Source: Bryum argenteum
Lineage: Eukaryota; Streptophyta; Bryopsida; Bryales; Bryaceae
DNA: 64,000 nucleotides
Reading direction: 5' to 3'
Assembly (NCBI GenBank): GCA_037043015.1
Contig: CM073322.1
Span: 29,806,864 to 29,870,863 of the forward strand
The notes under the pieces are model-generated. The model was not told where the DNA came from, ran no database searches, and saw only the letters and a program-made list of their open reading frames with translations. Shown one piece after another: positions 22,449-34,996 of the stretch. Position 1 is the stretch's first letter. Each line of letters begins with the position of its first letter. Position numbers and translations under genes: made by a program.

Positions 22449-24828
22449 TGCGCTCTTACCGGACTGCTTGTTACGGCCGTCTACTTCAGGCGAACCGCGT
22501 ATTACCTAGGAGTGAATATTGCCCCCCTTGTTTGCAGAAGCTGCGGTTGATCCAAAACATGGTTAGTATACAGCGCCATGGAATGTAACAAATTTTTAGC
22601 ACAAAAACCATTTCTCTTTTGGCCGCTGTAATGTAGAACACACTAGAGCCTTCTAATACAGTAACTGCAACGATTAAGGATTTGAACCTGCAATCCTTGC
22701 AGCGTAGCTCGTAGGTGTATAAAAGGTCCTCTACCAAATACATGGCATCCAGTATGGATGGCAGACGCGAACAAACCTCACTGACATTATCCCGCAGTAA
22801 GGGCAGTAAATGTAAACTCCAGTGTGCCTACCGGAACACATGATCATTTGACAAGGAAATGGAAAATAAAATTCTATTCTAAGAGTTTCCTCTCTTTTAG
22901 TTTGCGGCCAGTATATACCTGGAGAGTTATGAGCCCGGCTGAATGTGAAAGGGGGTGATGTCAGGGTAAATTACGAATCTCCGGAGCTGCTCAATGTACT
23001 TGCCGGCTAAGAAGCTGTTTGAAGGACTTTGGTGACTGAGGTGATATCTGGTATGGATCAGAAAATGGAAGAATAGTAATCAGTAAGACGGAATGAAGCA
23101 CGCATTCACTACACAAAGGGGCACTATTTTGTACAATGCTGAACTAAAGCACGGGCAAGGAGGCACGTTCTTATTGTGCAAATCTGAAGTCCACATGTAC
23201 CGTTTTGCAGGCTTTTGCAAAGTCTACGCATCCAAAGCTATGCTCTCGGTCTGTTTTTCGTCGATGAAAGGACACGCCGAACTGCACCTACTCCTCTGCG
23301 ACCAAGAAGGAAGCCGTCATTGTAGGCGATATTTGTTACATTGAGACAATTTGGAGTCTCATATTTGATCCGGGGATAAAGGAAAAACCTTTCAACATGT
23401 TCAATATTAAATCTTTTTTATAATTTGAGGCTTTTACCTAGTAATATACATGAATACCTCTAGTGCCCAAAGGTTACATTCAAGTTTTATCCCCGGCCCA
23501 AGGATAAATTCACCAGACTTTAAGTATGCTCAAAGTCTCAAAGTGCACATATTGTCTCAATGTAACGAATATGACCATTAAGAAGATACAGTCCTCTACA
23601 AATTGACGTTGTAAACCTTTTGTTGTTGCGCTTTGCCATGAAACACAGTAATCGCCTCCAGCATCCATGGAGAATTGAAAGGAACTATACTAAAAACTAA
23701 GGAGTACCTTTCAAACGCCACGCATGGGCTTACCCCTAAACGTAGGACGATGTGCACGCCTTCAAGTTCGCCGTGCTCTCTAGCTCCTTTTGTTCTTCAA
23801 ACGTGCTCGCAGCTTCTGATGCGCTTCACCTAGAACCTCCACGCGAACTGCTTCCAGGATGTGTCTCCTGTGATGTGGTATCGCAGAAAACGCCTCCTCA
23901 GCGCACACAAGTCACGGAGCTTCTCCTACACAAATAACTCCGCCGCTGTGAAGTTTCTGGTTGCCATCCCTTCTAACGATGCAAGAACGTATTGTACTAC
24001 AGCGTTGCAGTCAACCCGCCTGAAGCTCTTGAACTTGCCAAACAATCCCGCAGCACCCAACAGTTGTCCAGGTCAATCTCAACACCGACTGACATAGGTG
24101 AAACTCCTCGCAAGTATGTCCTTCACTACCTTTGCACAGTGCGCATTGCTTCCGTGAGACCTGTGACTCTCAAAGCACTCGTGCATGGTGTGCTGCACTA
24201 CAGCCCAAGTTTGTCAAAGGAGAAAGAGACACTGAATTCGTGCACAGAATGGACATGGCAGACCCCTCGGATTGGGTGCGCGCGAGAGACCGTGGACTAG
24301 GGGCCTATGACTGCAATTAAAGACACTGCACCAGTAACAGATTCACTTGGATGCATCCTAAATGTGGCGGCAGATCTGCCCTGTCAGATTCATGATCGAA
24401 ATGAACGGCCATGATTAGAAATAGTTGTGCAAATGGACGGCCTTCTTTGCCCACAGGCATGACACTAGTTCTCCCAAATATATACTGCGCAGTATTTTAT
24501 TTTTGCCCAAAGTGTACCAACCCTAGCTGATTTTTACCACATGGGGTTTTTTAGTGAGATGTATTTTTGGTAGGAGACACTAGAAGCTAAAGTTGTTGTG
24601 CAAGACACCACATCTATCACTAAACACCCATAGCCCATCTATTTCCTACCCAATAAGAGCTCTCCTACTACAAGGAGCCTTGTTTTTGATGCGCCGCCAA
24701 GTGATTCTTAGGAGGCTTTTCATTCAGTAGCGTATGTTGATATATGTAGGTTATATGTCGAATTATATGTTTGGTACATGTTCTGAGTGGCAATTTTTCT
24801 AGTGAGATTGCATCAAGTGAATTATTGT
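22449..24828. other. Intergenic region upstream of the RING-like gene
   Basis: It contains one MITE (23325-23576). The stretch 23700-24320 has a higher GC content and several mid-size open frames on both strands (for example 23992-24300), as a decayed gene would, but I see no conserved motif. Confidence 0.4.
23325..23576 (+). mobile_element. 252-bp MITE, 'GGCGATATTCG' family, copy 3
   Basis: It is collinear with 14835-15089 and differs at few positions. Ends are 'ggcgatatttgttacattg' and, complemented, 'ggtcatattcgttacattg'. Confidence 0.85.
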
Positions 24829-24831
24829 TAA

Positions 24832-25751
24832 CCCCTAAACAACCATGGTGTTTTGTGAGCTCCAAACTCCAAAATTGCAATTTCATACCACCTAGTAAAC
24901 ATTGGAGTATGAGAATGTCTTTTAAACTTTTTTGAAACTTTCGACCGTATGATCTTGAAAAGAACTACCATTAGAGGTAGTGGCTGAAGTTTCAACCGTT
25001 GGATCTTTGCCATTTGTAAGATCGTAACATTCAAAGTTGATGCAATCTTTTATTCAGCAAACATAGTTCACTTTGTGCAAAGGAAAACGTGATGCTTATT
25101 ACCTTAATCATCTAGCTCATATTTTTTTCCATGTATATAACTAAGTTAGGCATGCCCATGCAAAATTTGAGACACTCATTTTGCTTTTTGAACCTTCATG
25201 CAATTTATTTACTAGAAGAAGGTAGAAATGAAGGATTTGGTAAAACATGCACCACGTTTATTGTATATGGTTTAAGGGAAAAATGAACGGCGAGTATACA
25301 CCTTCTTGAGTTTGTGATTATATAAAAAAAAAAAATTCAAAAAATTCCAAAATCTCAAATTTTGGCAAATTTTGAAAGGAAAATTGTAATATCATAGAAA
25401 ATTTTAAATCTAGCTCTTGTAATTTTTGAAGGGTGCCCTTGTAGGATTGGTAAAAGTTTCAACTCGGGTCACTTGGAAAACTAAGTACAAAATCAATCAA
25501 GAATAGATTTCAAAAAAAAAAAAAAAATCAAAATAAAGGTAAAAATAAAAAGTTTTTTTCTGCCCGCCCCAAGCCTAAAAACTAAAATTTGCCTTTTAAA
25601 ACTCCGGAAGTGGATTTTGACTTTGCAAATTTTCCCACATACACCTTGTAGTATAGGGAATATCCAGTAAAAATCTTAAGCAAAAATATTACTTTCAACA
25701 TCTTTACTTAGGCTGCCCAAAATCACAAATCTCCTAATCGGAGGCCTTGGG
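24832..25751 (+). mobile_element. 920-bp TTAA-type element, family B, copy 1
   Basis: TTAA is present at 24828-24831 and 25752-25755. The left end is CCCCTAAAC; the right end is degenerate (ccttggg). It aligns along its length with 34997-35926, for example 'gttggatctttgccatttgt', 'catgcccatgcaaaattt', 'actcgggtcacttgga' and 'ctgcccaaaatcacaaa'. No intact frame longer than about 75 codons is present. Confidence 0.8.
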
Positions 25752-27180
25752 TTAAACAACCTTCTACCAAGATTGGGTTGAGTGAGTTTGTGTCCGATGT
25801 TAGACCTTTCTTCAACTGCTGTAATTGCATCAACCCAACCCTTTTTCAATGTTAGACATTCTCTCGAGATTGCCATAATTGCTTTAACCCATCCCTTTCC
25901 CATCTTTTTCTATTATATTCTATGTATGCTGCACTGTTGAGATATCGTCTAATATAAACGATCTTCCAACTTTCCTACTTGCTGATGTCGCCTTGCTCAA
26001 AACATTGTAGACGTATGGATAGCACCACTCTGGCTTCAACAAGCCCAAGGTGGTGTTCTTGCGACATCACCTTTGGAAGTAAACATTGTTTTAATGGATT
26101 TGCAAAGGATTATTGCTTCAAGTCCTTCATGACTTCTAGTTGCGCGAGTCTTCACCATTGCTCGGAGACTAGCTTGGTTTTTGGATGAAGCCAAGAAGCA
26201 CTATATGGTTCAGTCATAATTCTTGATGCTAGAACATGAAAAATTTCATATGTTGAATGGTGGCATCTAGCAACTTGCAAGAATCCTCCGCCTGCATTTG
26301 AAGCGTAAAGACCCCAACTAATGCAAGGCGATTCCCGTCATTGTTCAAGTAGCTCTCTTGCAACACAAGCTCTTCCAAGGAGCACATCCTCTCCAATATT
26401 AAAGCTATTTGCACTTGAAACGAGCACCGCGTCTAATATTATATGTGAATTTTTTGTAGCAATGAACTTGGAGAGGACACAAATATCGTAGCCTAGAAGG
26501 TGGAGGTTTATGCAAAAAAATTAGAGTGCTCAAGGAGTTGGTGTGGGCTCCTAAGTGTAGTGGATGCTATTGACTAGACCCAACTCTCTATTCAAAAGGC
26601 CGAAGTCTCTCCACAAGACTACTTTTACTACAAATTTGGTGGCTTTACCAATCAAGCCCAGAAAGTGGTGAATAGATACAAACATTTCTTGAATGTTACA
26701 CTTGGTATGCCAAGGAGTGTTCATAATATGCATTTGAAGAATTACAAAAACAATTTTCAGAGTTTCTGGTAATTTCTAAATTATTCTTTCCACATTCGTC
26801 AAAATTCAAGACTTTGAAATTTTTCCAAAATTCTTTCTCTCACAATTCACAAACTCATAAAAGTTAAATATTCATTATTCAATTTTTCCTTGAACCAAAT
26901 ATGTTCAATATGATGCATGACTGTTATACTATATTGTTGCTTCTAGACATTGTTTTGCATGAAGGTTTAGAAAGTAGAATGAGTCTCAAAAAAATTTGCA
27001 TGGGCACACCCAACTTGATTACCTGCATGGAAAAGTGTTTGGGGTAACAACTTTGAGGTTTCCCCCTGCACCATGGAGACAATGTCTCACAAACAATGCC
27101 CAAAAAAACTTTTGCACCAACTTTGGATGCTTCAATCTCACAAATTGTGAAAATCAAAGGCGAAAATAACTACAGCAAAC
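25752..27180. other. Intergenic DNA with a partial family B element
   Basis: No gene is visible. The part from about 26740 to 27160 matches family B in reverse; the rest was not assigned. Frames at 25676-25903 and 26229-26414 show no domain. Confidence 0.45.
26740..27160 (-). repeat. Partial, inverted copy of TTAA family B
   Basis: Segments such as 'catgggcacacccaacttga' and 'ttgtgagattgaagc' (complement) match the central part of 34997-35926 in reverse. No TTAA-type ends are seen, so it is a truncated relic. Confidence 0.5.
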
Positions 27181-27196
27181 CCTGATCATATGCGGT

Positions 27197-27539
27197 ACAC
27201 TAAATAGGTAGATTAGTGTTAGATTTCTATAAGATTTGAAAATGCTACAAGTTTTTACTTTTGGTAAAAAAAATTACCAAGAGTATCGATTCGAATACTA
27301 GGGAAGGATCCCCATCTTGACCAATGTAGAGGGTAAAAAATTGACTAACAACAAAAGCTTATAGCATGTTTATATCAATTAGTGTATCTAACATGTAGTC
27401 CTATACCACTGTTGTTATGTCCTGTGGGCATACCATCAAGGGTAGGTCGAACGGACACTATATTCACGCCAACCCGTAAGGGTCTGGTGTTCTTCTTCTT
27501 CTTCTTCTTGTATCTAACACTAATCTACCTATTTAGTGT
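27197..27539. repeat. Inverted pair of 28-bp repeats around a SINE-like copy
   Basis: Positions 27197-27224 ('acactaaataggtagatt...') and 27512-27539 are perfect reverse complements over 28 bases. Between them lie unique sequence and the SINE-like copy at 27391-27511. Confidence 0.75.
27391..27511 (+). repeat. SINE-like repeat with (TTC)n tail
   Basis: It matches 9228-9355 in reverse over 'tagtcctataccactgttgt', 'gggcataccatcaagggtag', 'ggtcgaacggacactatatt' and 'cacgccaaccc', and ends in (TTC)n. The 'ggtcgaac' block resembles a tRNA B box, but no full A/B box pair is convincing. Confidence 0.55.
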
Positions 27540-27611
27540 AGTGTGTACATACTTTTTGGTGTAGCAAACGCTCAGCGAATTGTAAAAGGAGTTAAGGTAG
27601 AATGGCCTTAA

Positions 27612-27973
27612 CCCTTAAACGCCCAAGCAAGCCCGAGGGGCTTGATTCCAACAGAATCTTCCATGTAGCTCTCACTGTACTCAACTTTTCACTTATATTT
27701 TGATGTCAAACTGGTCACCTTCTTCTCATGCATTCAAAAAGTGAAATTTTACAATTCAAATCACAATTTGTATGAATGATTTTGTGCTTTGAAAGGAATG
27801 TGGTAGGTAGGTTGGGGTTGTACATAACCTTGTAGGAGGTTGCAAGCTCATCATTGATTGGTGCATTCATGATGCCCAAGTTCAAAAAGTGCACTATTCA
27901 TGATGCCCAAGTCCAAAAGATGTTGTGATCCAATTTTGGGCTGCCCGTTTTAGACCCCATGGGCGTTTAAGGG
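27612..27973 (+). mobile_element. 362-bp TTAA-type MITE, family A, copy 1
   Basis: TTAA on both sides (27608-27611, 27974-27977). Ends CCCTTAAACGCCCA and TGGGCGTTTAAGGG are inverted. Internal marks are 'gcccgaggggcttg', 'tatattttgatgtcaaac', 'ggtaggttggggttgtaca' and 'gggctgcccgtttt'. Confidence 0.9.
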
Positions 27974-28056
27974 TTAAACCGCACGGTCCCCCAGACGTGC
28001 AGGGTAAGGTAGAGGCACCTATAACCGACCACTTAAGGATTTTAGCACATGATATT

Positions 28057-28210
<154 letters not shown>

Positions 28211-28787
28211 AATTTTTCATGTGTGCAAACACAAGGTTCTTGTTGAATGCAAAAAGTTTCGTGATTTTATTTGCATTATTCAAATAGTTATAATTGTTTA
28301 AAGTGAAAAGATGTTTGGAACCTAAAGTCGATCACATGCTCAAATATACAAATGAGGTACATCTGTTCTTTCAAAATCTAGGTATTGGGCTTGATCGGGT
28401 ATTGGTTGCCGGTTGGGAATGGGTGCCTCTACCTTAGACCGCCCCTGTAGCCGCCCATGGCGTGACCTTATTGCACGCACAGCAAGTTCATGGTCACTGG
28501 ATATGGAATCATGCAGGGAGGTGGTTGGTTCATGGTTCATTAACTCTATTTTCCACGGTTTTAGCTACATGCGTGAGCACCGCAAATTGGTCTGCCGGAT
28601 CAAAAGGAGAGTCTACTGATCACTTTAAGGTCATGTACACTTCTGACTTCAAAAATTTGTAGTAAATTCAATTTTTGCTATTTTATTTTCAAAAATTTTG
28701 CATTCACTCTCCCTCCTGTTTTTACATCCAAGAAAAATTACAAACAGTACCCACAAGGTCCACAACCATGTTGAATCTCCTATTTAA

Positions 28788-29149
28788 CCCTGAAACGCCC
28801 ATGGGGTCTAAAACGGGCAGCCCAAAATTGGATCACAGCATCTTTGGGACTTGGGCATCATGAATAGTGCACTTTTTGAACTTGGGCACCATGAATGAAC
28901 CAATCAATGATGAGCTTGCAACTTCCTACAAGGTTATGTACAACCCCAACCTACCTACCACAATCCTTTCAAACCATAAAATCATACATACAAATTGTGA
29001 TTTGAATTGTAAAATTTCACTTTTTGAATGCATCATAAGATGGTGACCAGTTTGACATCAAAATATAAGTGAAAAGTTGTTTACAGTGAGAGCTACAGAG
29101 AAGATTCTATTGGAATCAAGCCCCTCGGGCTTGCTTGGGCGTTTAAGGG
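28788..29149 (-). mobile_element. 362-bp TTAA-type MITE, family A, copy 2 (inverted)
   Basis: TTAA at 28784-28787 and 29150-29153. It is the same length as copy 1 and highly similar in reverse. Confidence 0.9.
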
Positions 29150-29180
29150 TTAAGCAGTTTAAGGTCATTCTACCTTACTG

Positions 29181-30504
29181 TGTTCCAAGTTCTGGAAGAG
29201 AACAAAAATCGGCAAATACTTGTCAAACCGACTCCTCTAGAGTGGAATCATCATTTTTCGACTCTTCTACAGTGAGTAATGAATTTTTAAAGATGGAAAT
29301 ATAGGTGTTCCTAAAATGGTGCCCTAAAGTGACGCCCTACAATCTTTGCAGAGTGTACATGGTACTATTGTAAGGAGAAGCTATTATGTACGTGACAGTG
29401 AAGATTACTAGGGCTCCATTTTCGGCACTGCGCCATTTTTGGCTGCTCTACCATATCTCACGGAGAATGGAACAGTTGTGCAACAAACCACGCAGAGATC
29501 AGGTGCGGTGTCAGTAATCATCCCCAGAATCCCGGGATGACATTCGCAAATCTTCTGCAGTAGATTCTGGGCCACTCTTACCAGCTGTTGGTGGCACAAG
29601 ATACCATAGACCACCACCCCCGTTTATTCGATCCACATTCATGCAACCGTGCCCTAAAACAACGAATGACTTTAATTCTGAACTGGTTGCAGATACACGA
29701 GAGTATTGTTCTCTCTTACACTAAAATTACAGGTGCCATGTAAAGAAAAGTACTTCTCAGCTGGGACACCAAACGCTCGTGACACACGTGACATCGCAAA
29801 CCTATTTTAAACGATCAATGGCACATTAACCCAAATCCGCTCGACAATGCCTCACACGATACAATCGATACATATTCCCTGTACGTCACATTCTCGTTAG
29901 TTCACGATCCTACTAACAGCCTTGATGTTAGTTCAGGTCTAGATGTGACTCAGTTAGAACTCTATATTGTGACAGTATGTATCAGCGTGATGTATGTGAT
30001 AGAATGCATGCCTCCAACGTATGCAATTATTGAAATAAAGTAGATACAGATAGTGACGTGACCAAGAAAGTCGGAATTTATGTCTTATATGCATGAAACA
30101 CAGTGTTCAGGAAGCAACAACCAAATAAAAAAAACTAGCACCGGTGAATCGCACAGCCTATCCCGCTGCCCAACTTATCATATATTAGCGAACATAAGTG
30201 TTTGAAGGCATCTTTCTTTTCAATATTGGACTTCTTAGAATTCACATCCTATCCAAAAACACTCTGAACAGCTCGTCTCGACGCATTCACAAACTACCGG
30301 AGACGCAAAATAAACAACGGCCAGCTCGCAACTGCACATTGTCTTGCACTGGGCCCACCTTCAAATGGCTGTGGCACTTCGTGGATTATTTCCACGCCAA
30401 ACCCGCCTCATTATCACTGCATTGATAACAACACTTATGTTAGAATCGTTATGAATATGATACGCGATATCTTCCCTCTGTCTAAGAAAATATCGTGGAT
30501 TCGG
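29181..30504. other. Region downstream of the 14-3-3 gene
   Basis: It probably includes the 14-3-3 3' UTR at its upper end. A minus frame of 69 codons at 29408-29617 has no recognised domain. No repeat family was identified. Confidence 0.4.
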
Positions 30505-32622
30505 TCACAATCTGCATACCTCTGCTTCCTCGGGCCTCATGTCGTCACCCTTTGGCTGGTCGTCACCTGCAACAGAAAACACAAGTCAGCATCATTCATA
30601 GGAGAACAAGTTTTCTACATTCAGAAAATTGATGTAGATTGTTGTGAATTGTTGTTACAGAAGATTGCGTACAAGTACTCTCCCTAGCAATAGATCTCAA
30701 CATAAGTCTAGATGACGCACCTCCATCCTCCTGGAGATCCGATGTCCAGAGGGTCAAGTTGTCTCTCAGCAACTGCATAATCAGGGTGCTGTCCTTATAT
30801 GACTCCTCGCTCAAAGTATCGAGCTCAGCAATAGCTTCATCGAATGCTTGTTTAGCCAGGTGGCAAGCCCTGAAATCCCACATCAAGAAATTCTTAACCA
30901 CCATTCACATTATTCACCATGTAGGAAGCAACCTGAAACATATGCGGGCATACAGAACGATGATAGAAAATGTGAAGCCATATTGTATGAACAAGGGTCG
31001 TACCGCTCGGGAGAGTTCAAGATCTCATAATAAAACACTGAGAAATTCAACGCCAGTCCAAGTCGGATCGGATGTGTGGGCGCCAGGTCCGTGACTGCCG
31101 TGTTCGAAGCAGCCTGTGCGTATATCAACGTATTTAGTCATACACAAAACATGCCCGTCAATAATGGACTACAACATATCTATATACACGAATGCAGGAC
31201 AAATAGACATCCGCCACTCTCTACGCTGTTAATCCCATGTACATAAGCAGCCGTTTCTTTCACTTAATCACACCTGATAAGCCTTCAGAGATTGGTCGGC
31301 AGCTTCTTTCCTCTCGTTTCCAGTCTTGAACTCAGCCAGGTAGCGGTAGTAATCGCCCTTCCTGTTGTAACAGCCGCAACAAATGCTTCAGAATTAGTCG
31401 TGATTATTGAAGTGACAAAAGAACAAAAATGTGAATCTGAAGAATGCCTCTCGAGAAGGCCTCTCTAGAAGTCTACCCTTCGAACCAATAGAACTTAATA
31501 CGGATCAATGAGTGCATGCGTACGTATGAGCACACGAGTCAAACAACACCAACACCAGCCTACTCATCGTCTGAGAGGAATCTCAAGAACAAAGTTTCAG
31601 TTCAACTCAATCGTGCTAATCATAATGACGGATTGAGATCCACGACAGATCTTACATCTTGTAGTAGAAGACGGTCGACTCGCCAGTTTTCGACGATGGG
31701 ATCAAATGCTCGTCGATGATGGTGAGGATGTCGTGGCAGATCTTCGACAACTCTTCTTCCACCTTGTGTCTGTAATCCTTGATGCGCTTCACATTCTGAT
31801 CGTTGCCCTTGCTCTCCTCCTTCTGCTCGATGGAGGACATGATCCGCCACGACGCCCTACGGGCTCCGATCACATTCTTATAACCAACAGACAGCAGATT
31901 ACGTTCCTCTACTGTGAGCTCCTCGTCGAGCTTGGCCACCTTCTTCATTGACTCGACCATCTCTGCAAAAAAACGAACCTTCAATAAACCATGCACGCGA
32001 ATAACTGCTTCGGCCTACTCTCTTAAACAACGATACCTCCCACACCCGAAAATAACTGCAAGGCTAGGTTATAACCGCTCCTATAGCATACAAAACCTAT
32101 CTCCTCCGAGCTCGAAACAAAGCGAATCCACAAATTATAAATTCTCCTCTTTGACCGAACAAGAAGAGAAACGGTCAAACATCTTCACTTGAGACACATC
32201 AAATCAAGAAGCTTAACCACTTATCACTACAGAAACATCACTAGGAAGCCAGCATCTACACGAAAACACATCAGAAGAGCATGTTCAGCATCGTCATAAC
32301 CATCCAACAGAACAACCAAGCCCCAATGACGTCCAAAAGTACATGCGCAAAAGTGAAACAAGAAGCCATGAGTAGTAACATTACCAAAACGTGGCCAGAA
32401 CAACACATTCCTAGGGTCGTAACCATGCCTAGCGAAATCAGCGAGCAAAACGCAGTCACATCACATCGCATCAGTCGCAGAACACGAAGCTAGAAATTCT
32501 GAAGGGGCTGGAAACATAAAGAAAGCAAGGGAAAACACAAAACACACACCATCGTAACGCTCCGCCTGCTCGGCGAGCTTGGCCATGTAGACATAGCTCT
32601 CGCGCTCCTTCTCCGTGCTCAT
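30505..32622 (-). CDS. 14-3-3 protein
   Basis: Six exons on the minus strand: 32622-32550, 31962-31656, 31361-31274, 31113-31004, 30869-30721 and 30566-30505. They sum to 263 codons including the stop, i.e. 262 residues, the usual plant 14-3-3 length. Characteristic segments are present in order: '[18 protein letters not shown]' at the N-terminus, '[18 protein letters not shown]', 'RYLAEFKTG' with the phosphopeptide-binding Arg-Tyr, '[13 protein letters not shown]', and '[16 protein letters not shown]'. These are cytosolic/nuclear dimeric adaptors that bind phospho-Ser/Thr motifs. The acidic tail ([15 protein letters not shown]) is variable in the family. In the last exon a possible donor (gag|gtatgc, about 30520) comes just before the stop, so an alternative C-terminus cannot be excluded. 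Confidence 0.96.
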
Positions 32623-33285
32623 GTTGACGGCGCCGGAAGTGGACACGGGAAAAAAAAGCGATCTGAGAGTGCGGATGCAAAAAGTGCAAAGGGAACAGCG
32701 GCCGGCTGCTGGCAACGGACGCGAGAGAGAAGCAAGGGTAGAGTGCAGGCTGCGAGGGGATGGCAAGGGAAGATGAAGGAAGAAGAAGGCTCGAAGGAAC
32801 CTGCAAAGGCGTTCTTAAGCTTAGACCTAGCCTTAGGCTTAGGCTTAGGCTTGGCAACGAACAGAACTCTGGCGCGCTGTTCGTTCGTTGGATCCCGCGC
32901 TTCCGTAACGACGGCGGAGGCGCTCCACCAACGAACGTTGGCCTGTGTCTGTTGAGTTTCGTAACGAACGCGATCGCTCGTCCGGTAGGCCCCCGGAGTC
33001 GCGCCGTGACTGGTTCCAGGCTGGTTCCACGTGGCTCAGCCTGCCCTGCCGGCTCACCGCCCGTCGACCCCTTCAAACTTCAAACCAGTCAAGATTATCT
33101 TTTATGGTTCGGCGAGGGAATCCCTTTGGGCCAAGCCAAGCCAAGACCCTCTCCTTCTATTCCTTTTCCTTTTCTTTCTAAATGTCCATTATGTATTTCT
33201 TTAACTTAACTTACACTCTCTCAAGAATGAAAGTTGGAACTAAATAAAAACTACCTATTCTCACTGCAATTATTGTTTAATATAA
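32623..33285. other. Upstream region of the 14-3-3 gene
   Basis: GC-rich to about 33120, then AT-rich. This is likely the 5' UTR and promoter. It contains a short run of the hexamer ttaggc (32830-32851). The overlapping frames at 32471-33209 are not coding: they cross the first exon in other frames. Confidence 0.45.
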
Positions 33286-33549
33286 CCCCTAAAGATCCAA
33301 GAAAGCCGAAACGGTTTTTGGGGATTTCCGCAGGAAAACAAATTCAGCCAACTTTGACTGTTATAATCTCAAAAGCGGAGAAATATTAACGGTTCAAATT
33401 TGACATTGGAGTAAAGGGTCAAGTTAAATTCAAGATCCTACGGTTAGATCTTCTAATTAATTCTTAGATTGAGTTCTTTGGGCCTGAAGTAGAAAAAGGT
33501 TCTTTTTGATAATTTAGACAATTTTGTATCAAGGATCTTTTATTAGGGG
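33286..33549 (+). mobile_element. 264-bp TTAA-type MITE, family C, copy 1
   Basis: ATAA on the left (33282-33285), TTAA on the right (33550-33553), ends CCCCTAAAGATCC and ATTAGGGG. Shared with 47019-47272 and 49198-49457: 'cagccaactttgac', 'ttataatctca', 'acggttcaaatttg' and 'ggattgagat'-like blocks. Confidence 0.85.
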
Positions 33550-34996
33550 TTAACACTTAGATATTGAATATGATAATTGAAACTATTTTATTCACGTAGA
33601 GTATGTTATGATATATATTTTTTAGAAATTTGAGTAAAAAATTACATGACTCAATTCTATAATTTGATGTCCGTTGTTTATTATGATTATTTGGGTTTTG
33701 AGTAGACATATGAAATTATTTCATGTGTCATCAGAAAGTGCACGATAATAATTTATTTATTTTAGATGTCTTCAAAAAAATTAGTACATATCAATCATGA
33801 TTTTTTTGGAGGATTATTTGAAACTATTTTAATACATCTCAAATTAGTATGGCTTAAAAGTTTTGTTTTGCACTTGCAAGCCTTAAGCCCTTAAGATGCC
33901 ACTTATTTTGTTGCAGTAGAAGTATGAAGAAGAATTTAATAAGAAACATATTTTTGAAGTGAATAATCTTAGATTTGTACTACGTGGATCGATCTATTAG
34001 GTCATCACTTGACCACACCTTTAAACTTCAAACCTATCAAGATTATTTATTATGCATGATAAGGATTTTTCAGGCCATGCTTATCATCAAAAAACCTTTG
34101 TTTCTATTCCACTTTTGTGTCCCCCTTTGTTTATAGCTCATTGTGCATTCGTCCTTTAAATATTCATCCTCTTGAGAAATAGAGTCAGTTTCGAAAACTC
34201 TTTTGAAATTTGTTTCCGAACCCTGATGACAATCAGTCAAAGTTGGTAACATAGATGGAGATAGACAACATGAATCAAATGCAAGTGATGATAGAAATAT
34301 CACTATTGATGATAGTTAAACTTCTTTCAGAATAATCCTTCTAATTTTTTGAAAAAACCCAAATTAACAACCAGAAAGTATTTAGACACTTTAATATGAT
34401 TTAGACACCATCGAAACTAAGTATTTCTTAGTGAGACCGTTGAAGACTCTTACTGTAACTCAAATTGAAATGAGAAGCAACCATTCATAACTACCATCTT
34501 CATTTGATCTAATTGTTGATTAAGATAAACTAACCCTTACTAACTAAAAGACAAAATGGATTCACTAAAAGAATCTTAGGTGACCCCTAGAGCCTTTTGA
34601 CTTTTTTTTTTTTTTTTTTCGTTGGAATTCCATCTACCTTATTTAATTCATGCCTTGCACTTGCCTATGAAAAAAGTTTGGCCTTATTTATGTTTAAGGA
34701 CTTAAAAAAAAAAAAAGCATAATTCTAAAAGAAAAATTATAATGTGTGCAAAACCCTTAACTTATAAATTTTTTTTTAATTAATTTTTAATATTAAAATC
34801 ATGTGTACTCGAGTTGTGACAACCCTTCAAAGTTTATCATTGACCACAAAATAAGTCTTTGGGTGCTTAGTATATAATCGCTTAGGATGATAATTTTATT
34901 TGTAGATAATTGCCTCAATCAATAAAGATTGTCATGTTTTGCGATGACTTCTCAAAATCACAATCTTCTGTATCAATGAGTTGTTGCAACGATTAA
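33550..34996. other. AT-rich intergenic DNA
   Basis: No gene or clear repeat ends. Homopolymer runs (T about 34602-34620, A about 34704-34716) are present. The minus frame 34070-34303 has no domain. Confidence 0.5.

Noticed and set aside
32830..32851. Run of ttaggc hexamers, like a telomere repeat of some animals
   Set aside because: Only about three units, next to the 14-3-3 5' region, and plants use a different telomere unit; most likely chance simple sequence.
32471..33076. 201-codon minus frame upstream of the 14-3-3 start
   Set aside because: It overlaps the first 14-3-3 exon in another frame and is GC-rich 5' UTR/promoter sequence without motifs.
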